NCBI RefSeq assembly: GCF_039503195.1 | Contig: NZ_JBCJKP010000001.1 | Location: 310,001-374,000 of the forward strand | From: Streptomyces mirabilis | GTDB taxonomy: Bacteria > Actinomycetota > Actinomycetes > Streptomycetales > Streptomycetaceae | Length of the DNA stretch: 64,000 bases | Reading direction: 5' to 3' | Shown here: piece after piece, positions 62,363-64,000 of the stretch | Position numbering within the stretch: position 1 is the stretch's first letter | Layout: every line of letters starts with the position of its first letter | Notes under the pieces: generated by a model | The model's database searches: none | What the model was told of the DNA's origin: nothing | What the model saw: only the letters and a program-made list of their open reading frames with translations | Made by a program: the position numbers and the translations under genes

Positions 62363-63052
62363 TCAAAACTTGTGGGTGGGCAGTGCCTGGTGAAGAGCCG
62401 ACTGCCGTTCGGCGATGAGGTTCGGTAGCTGGCGCATGTCGTAGAAGACGACGGTGTCGGGGCCTTCGAGGCGTTCGGCCGGGGTGAGTCCGCCGGCATA
62501 GCCGAAGGCTCGCATGCCGGCGGCGCGGGCAGCGTGGACGCCGGGTTGGCTGTCCTCGACGACCACGCAGGCTTCAGGATCGACGCCCATCTGCTGGGCG
62601 GCGTGCAGGAACAGGTCAGGGGCGGGCTTGCCGCGGGAGACTTCGGTGGAACTGTAGATACGGCCTGCGAAGCGTTCGTAGAGCCCGGTGCGGCCCAGAG
62701 TGTGCCGCATCTTGTCGTGGGAGCCGCTGGAGGCGACGCATGCCGGCAGAGTGAGCGCGTCGAGTGCTTCCGGCAAGCCGTCTACCGGGGCAAGCTCGGC
62801 GTCCACGGCCTCCCGGTGGAGCTGCTCGAACCTCGCCGACCAGACCGCAGCCGTGTCCGGGCCGAGCTGAACAGTGACCTGCTCGTGGATGGCGGCGTGT
62901 GAGCGCCCGATGAACCGGTCCACGACCTCGTCCTCGGTCAACGGCCAACCCAGCTCGGCTCCGAGGGCGACCTGGACACGAGCGGCAATGCGCTCGCTGT
63001 CGACCAGCACGCCGTCGCAGTCGAATATGACAAGTTCAATGGGCTTGATCAT
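62363..63052 (-). CDS. HAD-superfamily hydrolase (beta-phosphoglucomutase-like)
   Basis: A 229-residue phosphatase or mutase. Motif I is IFDCDGVLVDSE (nucleophile and acid/base Asp), motif II the Ser in VASSGSHDKM, motif III the Lys in SRGKPAPDLF and motif IV VVEDSQPGVHAA. An all-helical cap lies between motifs I and II (about 20-85), as in subclass IA enzymes that act on sugar phosphates. The start MIKPIELV is chosen by family; no clear Shine-Dalgarno is visible. The last 20 residues are normal, so it looks complete. It lies 24 bp after the IS256 transposase stop. Confidence 0.9.
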   Translation of the reverse strand: MIKPIELVIFDCDGVLVDSERIAARVQVALGAELGWPLTEDEVVDRFIGRSHAAIHEQVTVQLGPDTAAVWSARFEQLHREAVDAELAPVDGLPEALDALTLPACVASSGSHDKMRHTLGRTGLYERFAGRIYSSTEVSRGKPAPDLFLHAAQQMGVDPEACVVVEDSQPGVHAARAAGMRAFGYAGGLTPAERLEGPDTVVFYDMRQLPNLIAERQSALHQALPTHKF

Positions 63053-63075
63053 TTCCGCAGCATAGGCCCTGCTGC

Positions 63076-64000
63076 TCACGCTGCGGCGACCTCTTCGCGC
63101 TCGACCAGGACGCCGTTCCTGAACGTCGCGCCGGAGCGGACCAGGGCGACGAAGGAGGCTCCGGTGATCGCCCGCCAGCGTTCCTGGGCCGACTCGACCA
63201 GCTTGAACACCATCGCCAACGCGGCCGCCGGGCTGCCCGCCCCGCGGGTGACCTTGGTCCGCAGCTTGACCGTGGAGAACGTCGACTCGATCGGATTCGT
63301 GGTCCGCAGGTGGACCCAGTGCTCCGCCGGGAAGTCGTAGAACGCCAACAGCTCCTCCCGATCCTCGGTGATCTTCGCGACTGCCCTGGGCCACTTCGCG
63401 CCGTAGGTGCGAGCGAACTCTTGGATTGCCTCCTCCGCGTGAGCGCGGTCCTGGGCGTTGTAGATCTCCTGCATCGCCTTCGTCGCGCCCGGCTGCGCGG
63501 ACTTCGGAAGGCAGTTCATGACATTCCGGGCCTTGTGAACCCAGCAGCGCTGATGCCGGCCGGCAGGGAAGACCTCACCAAGAGCCTTCCAGAGCCCCAT
63601 CGCGCCGTCGCCTACGACCAACTCGGGGTCGCGCATGCCGCGGCGACGGCAGTCACGCAGCAGATCGGCCCACGACTCGGTGGACTCCCGTAGGCCCTCC
63701 GCGAGCGCGATCAGCTCCTTGGTGCCGTCCAAGCGCACCCCGAGCAGGACCAGCACGCAGCTGTGCGCCTGGCCGAGCCGCGCCTTGGGGTGCACGTCGT
63801 CGGCCCACACGTAGACGAAGTCGCGGTCCGCGAGGTCGCGGTCCTGGAACGCGGCGTGGTCGCCCTGCCACTGCCTGGTCAGCCGGGTCACCATCGCGGG
63901 CGACAGCCCGGCTGTGCCGCCCAGGAACTGCTCCAGGGCCGGGACGAAGTCCCCGGACGACAGTCCGTGCAGGTAGAGCAGCGGTAGTACCTCGGAGATC
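63076..64000 (-). CDS. IS256-family transposase (5' end outside window)
   Basis: Mutator-type DDE transposase. FVYVWADDVHPKARLG (first Asp), ELVVGDGAMGLWKAL (second Asp) with the family-specific CWVHKARNVMNCLPKS, and LRTTNPIESTFSTVKLRT (Glu) are all present. The frame is open to the right edge, reading EISEVLPLLYLHGLSSGDFV then LGGTAGLSPAMVTRL, so only the N-terminal third is missing. No frameshift is seen. The inverted repeat beyond its stop could not be matched because the other end is outside. Confidence 0.93.
   Translation of the reverse strand, partial: ISEVLPLLYLHGLSSGDFVPALEQFLGGTAGLSPAMVTRLTRQWQGDHAAFQDRDLADRDFVYVWADDVHPKARLGQAHSCVLVLLGVRLDGTKELIALAEGLRESTESWADLLRDCRRRGMRDPELVVGDGAMGLWKALGEVFPAGRHQRCWVHKARNVMNCLPKSAQPGATKAMQEIYNAQDRAHAEEAIQEFARTYGAKWPRAVAKITEDREELLAFYDFPAEHWVHLRTTNPIESTFSTVKLRTKVTRGAGSPAAALAMVFKLVESAQERWRAITGASFVALVRSGATFRNGVLVEREEVAAA

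Noticed and set aside
1..64000. CRISPR array
   Set aside because: I saw no regularly spaced 25-40 bp repeats anywhere; the only clustered short repeats (7.5-7.9 kb) are irregular and too short.
1..64000. Origin of replication or linear-replicon telomere
   Set aside because: No DnaA-box cluster, telomere-like palindrome series or telomere protein gene was recognised. The arm or plasmid assignment rests on gene content only.

Overview
The window is about 70% G+C, uses G/C-ending codons throughout, and carries protein families typical of Streptomyces: PucR/CdaR, MmyB-type XRE, TetR and MarR regulators, an orphan terpene synthase, and NarL-type two-component pairs. It most resembles a Streptomyces chromosome arm or large linear plasmid. 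The accessory character is strong. I count at least fourteen transposase genes or fragments (IS3, IS5, IS30, IS200/IS605, IS256, IS630, IS701, IS1182, ISL3), and many host genes are frameshifted, interrupted by stops, or present only as fragments. The genus is an inference from composition and gene families.

Layout. 0-9.6 kb: oxidoreductase and XRE regulator, IS5 debris, a membrane-anchored protein, then a run of decayed genes (aldehyde dehydrogenase, Sua5/TsaC, beta-carbonic anhydrase, Y-family polymerase) and an intact MerR gene behind a 32-bp perfect palindrome. 9.6-19.4 kb: small membrane proteins, a frameshifted Sel1-repeat protein, a class I terpene synthase, a dead IS630, and a PucR regulator divergent from a ferredoxin reductase-fatty acid desaturase operon. 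19.4-25.8 kb: a PIN-like toxin/antitoxin pair, a TetR-MFS efflux unit, a TPR membrane operon and a MarR-glyoxalase unit, each regulator with visible palindromic operators. 25.8-36.2 kb: IS debris, an alpha/beta hydrolase, an IS5 element, half of a PIG-L deacetylase, an ISL3 element, a large MFS transporter and a 1.6-kb graveyard of gene fragments.

36.4-39.4 kb is the most unusual part. An IS5-family element with perfect 20-bp ends and CTAG flanks holds a small unknown gene beside its transposase. Its transposase is interrupted by an IS630-family element with 25-bp ends and TA flanks, which carries a DUF4279 gene. Removing the inner element restores the outer transposase reading frame exactly. 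39.7-46.5 kb holds four accessory genes (HEAT-like, YrhB/Imm35-like, DUF3885, unknown), an IS630, an IS701, and the N-terminal half of the PIG-L gene whose C-terminal half lies 15 kb away in the opposite orientation.

46.8-64 kb: a PD-(D/E)XK-like protein, a mosaic of fragments, an SDR gene with an internal stop divergent from TetR with three operators, a lipase-like hydrolase, a small gene bracketed by two GTTGTCC palindromes, an ECF-type sigma factor, an FtsX-type ABC exporter divergent from a histidine kinase-response regulator pair, a HAD hydrolase, and an IS256 transposase running off the right edge. Coordinated functions are mostly local regulator-target pairs. I see no rRNA, tRNA or CRISPR array.
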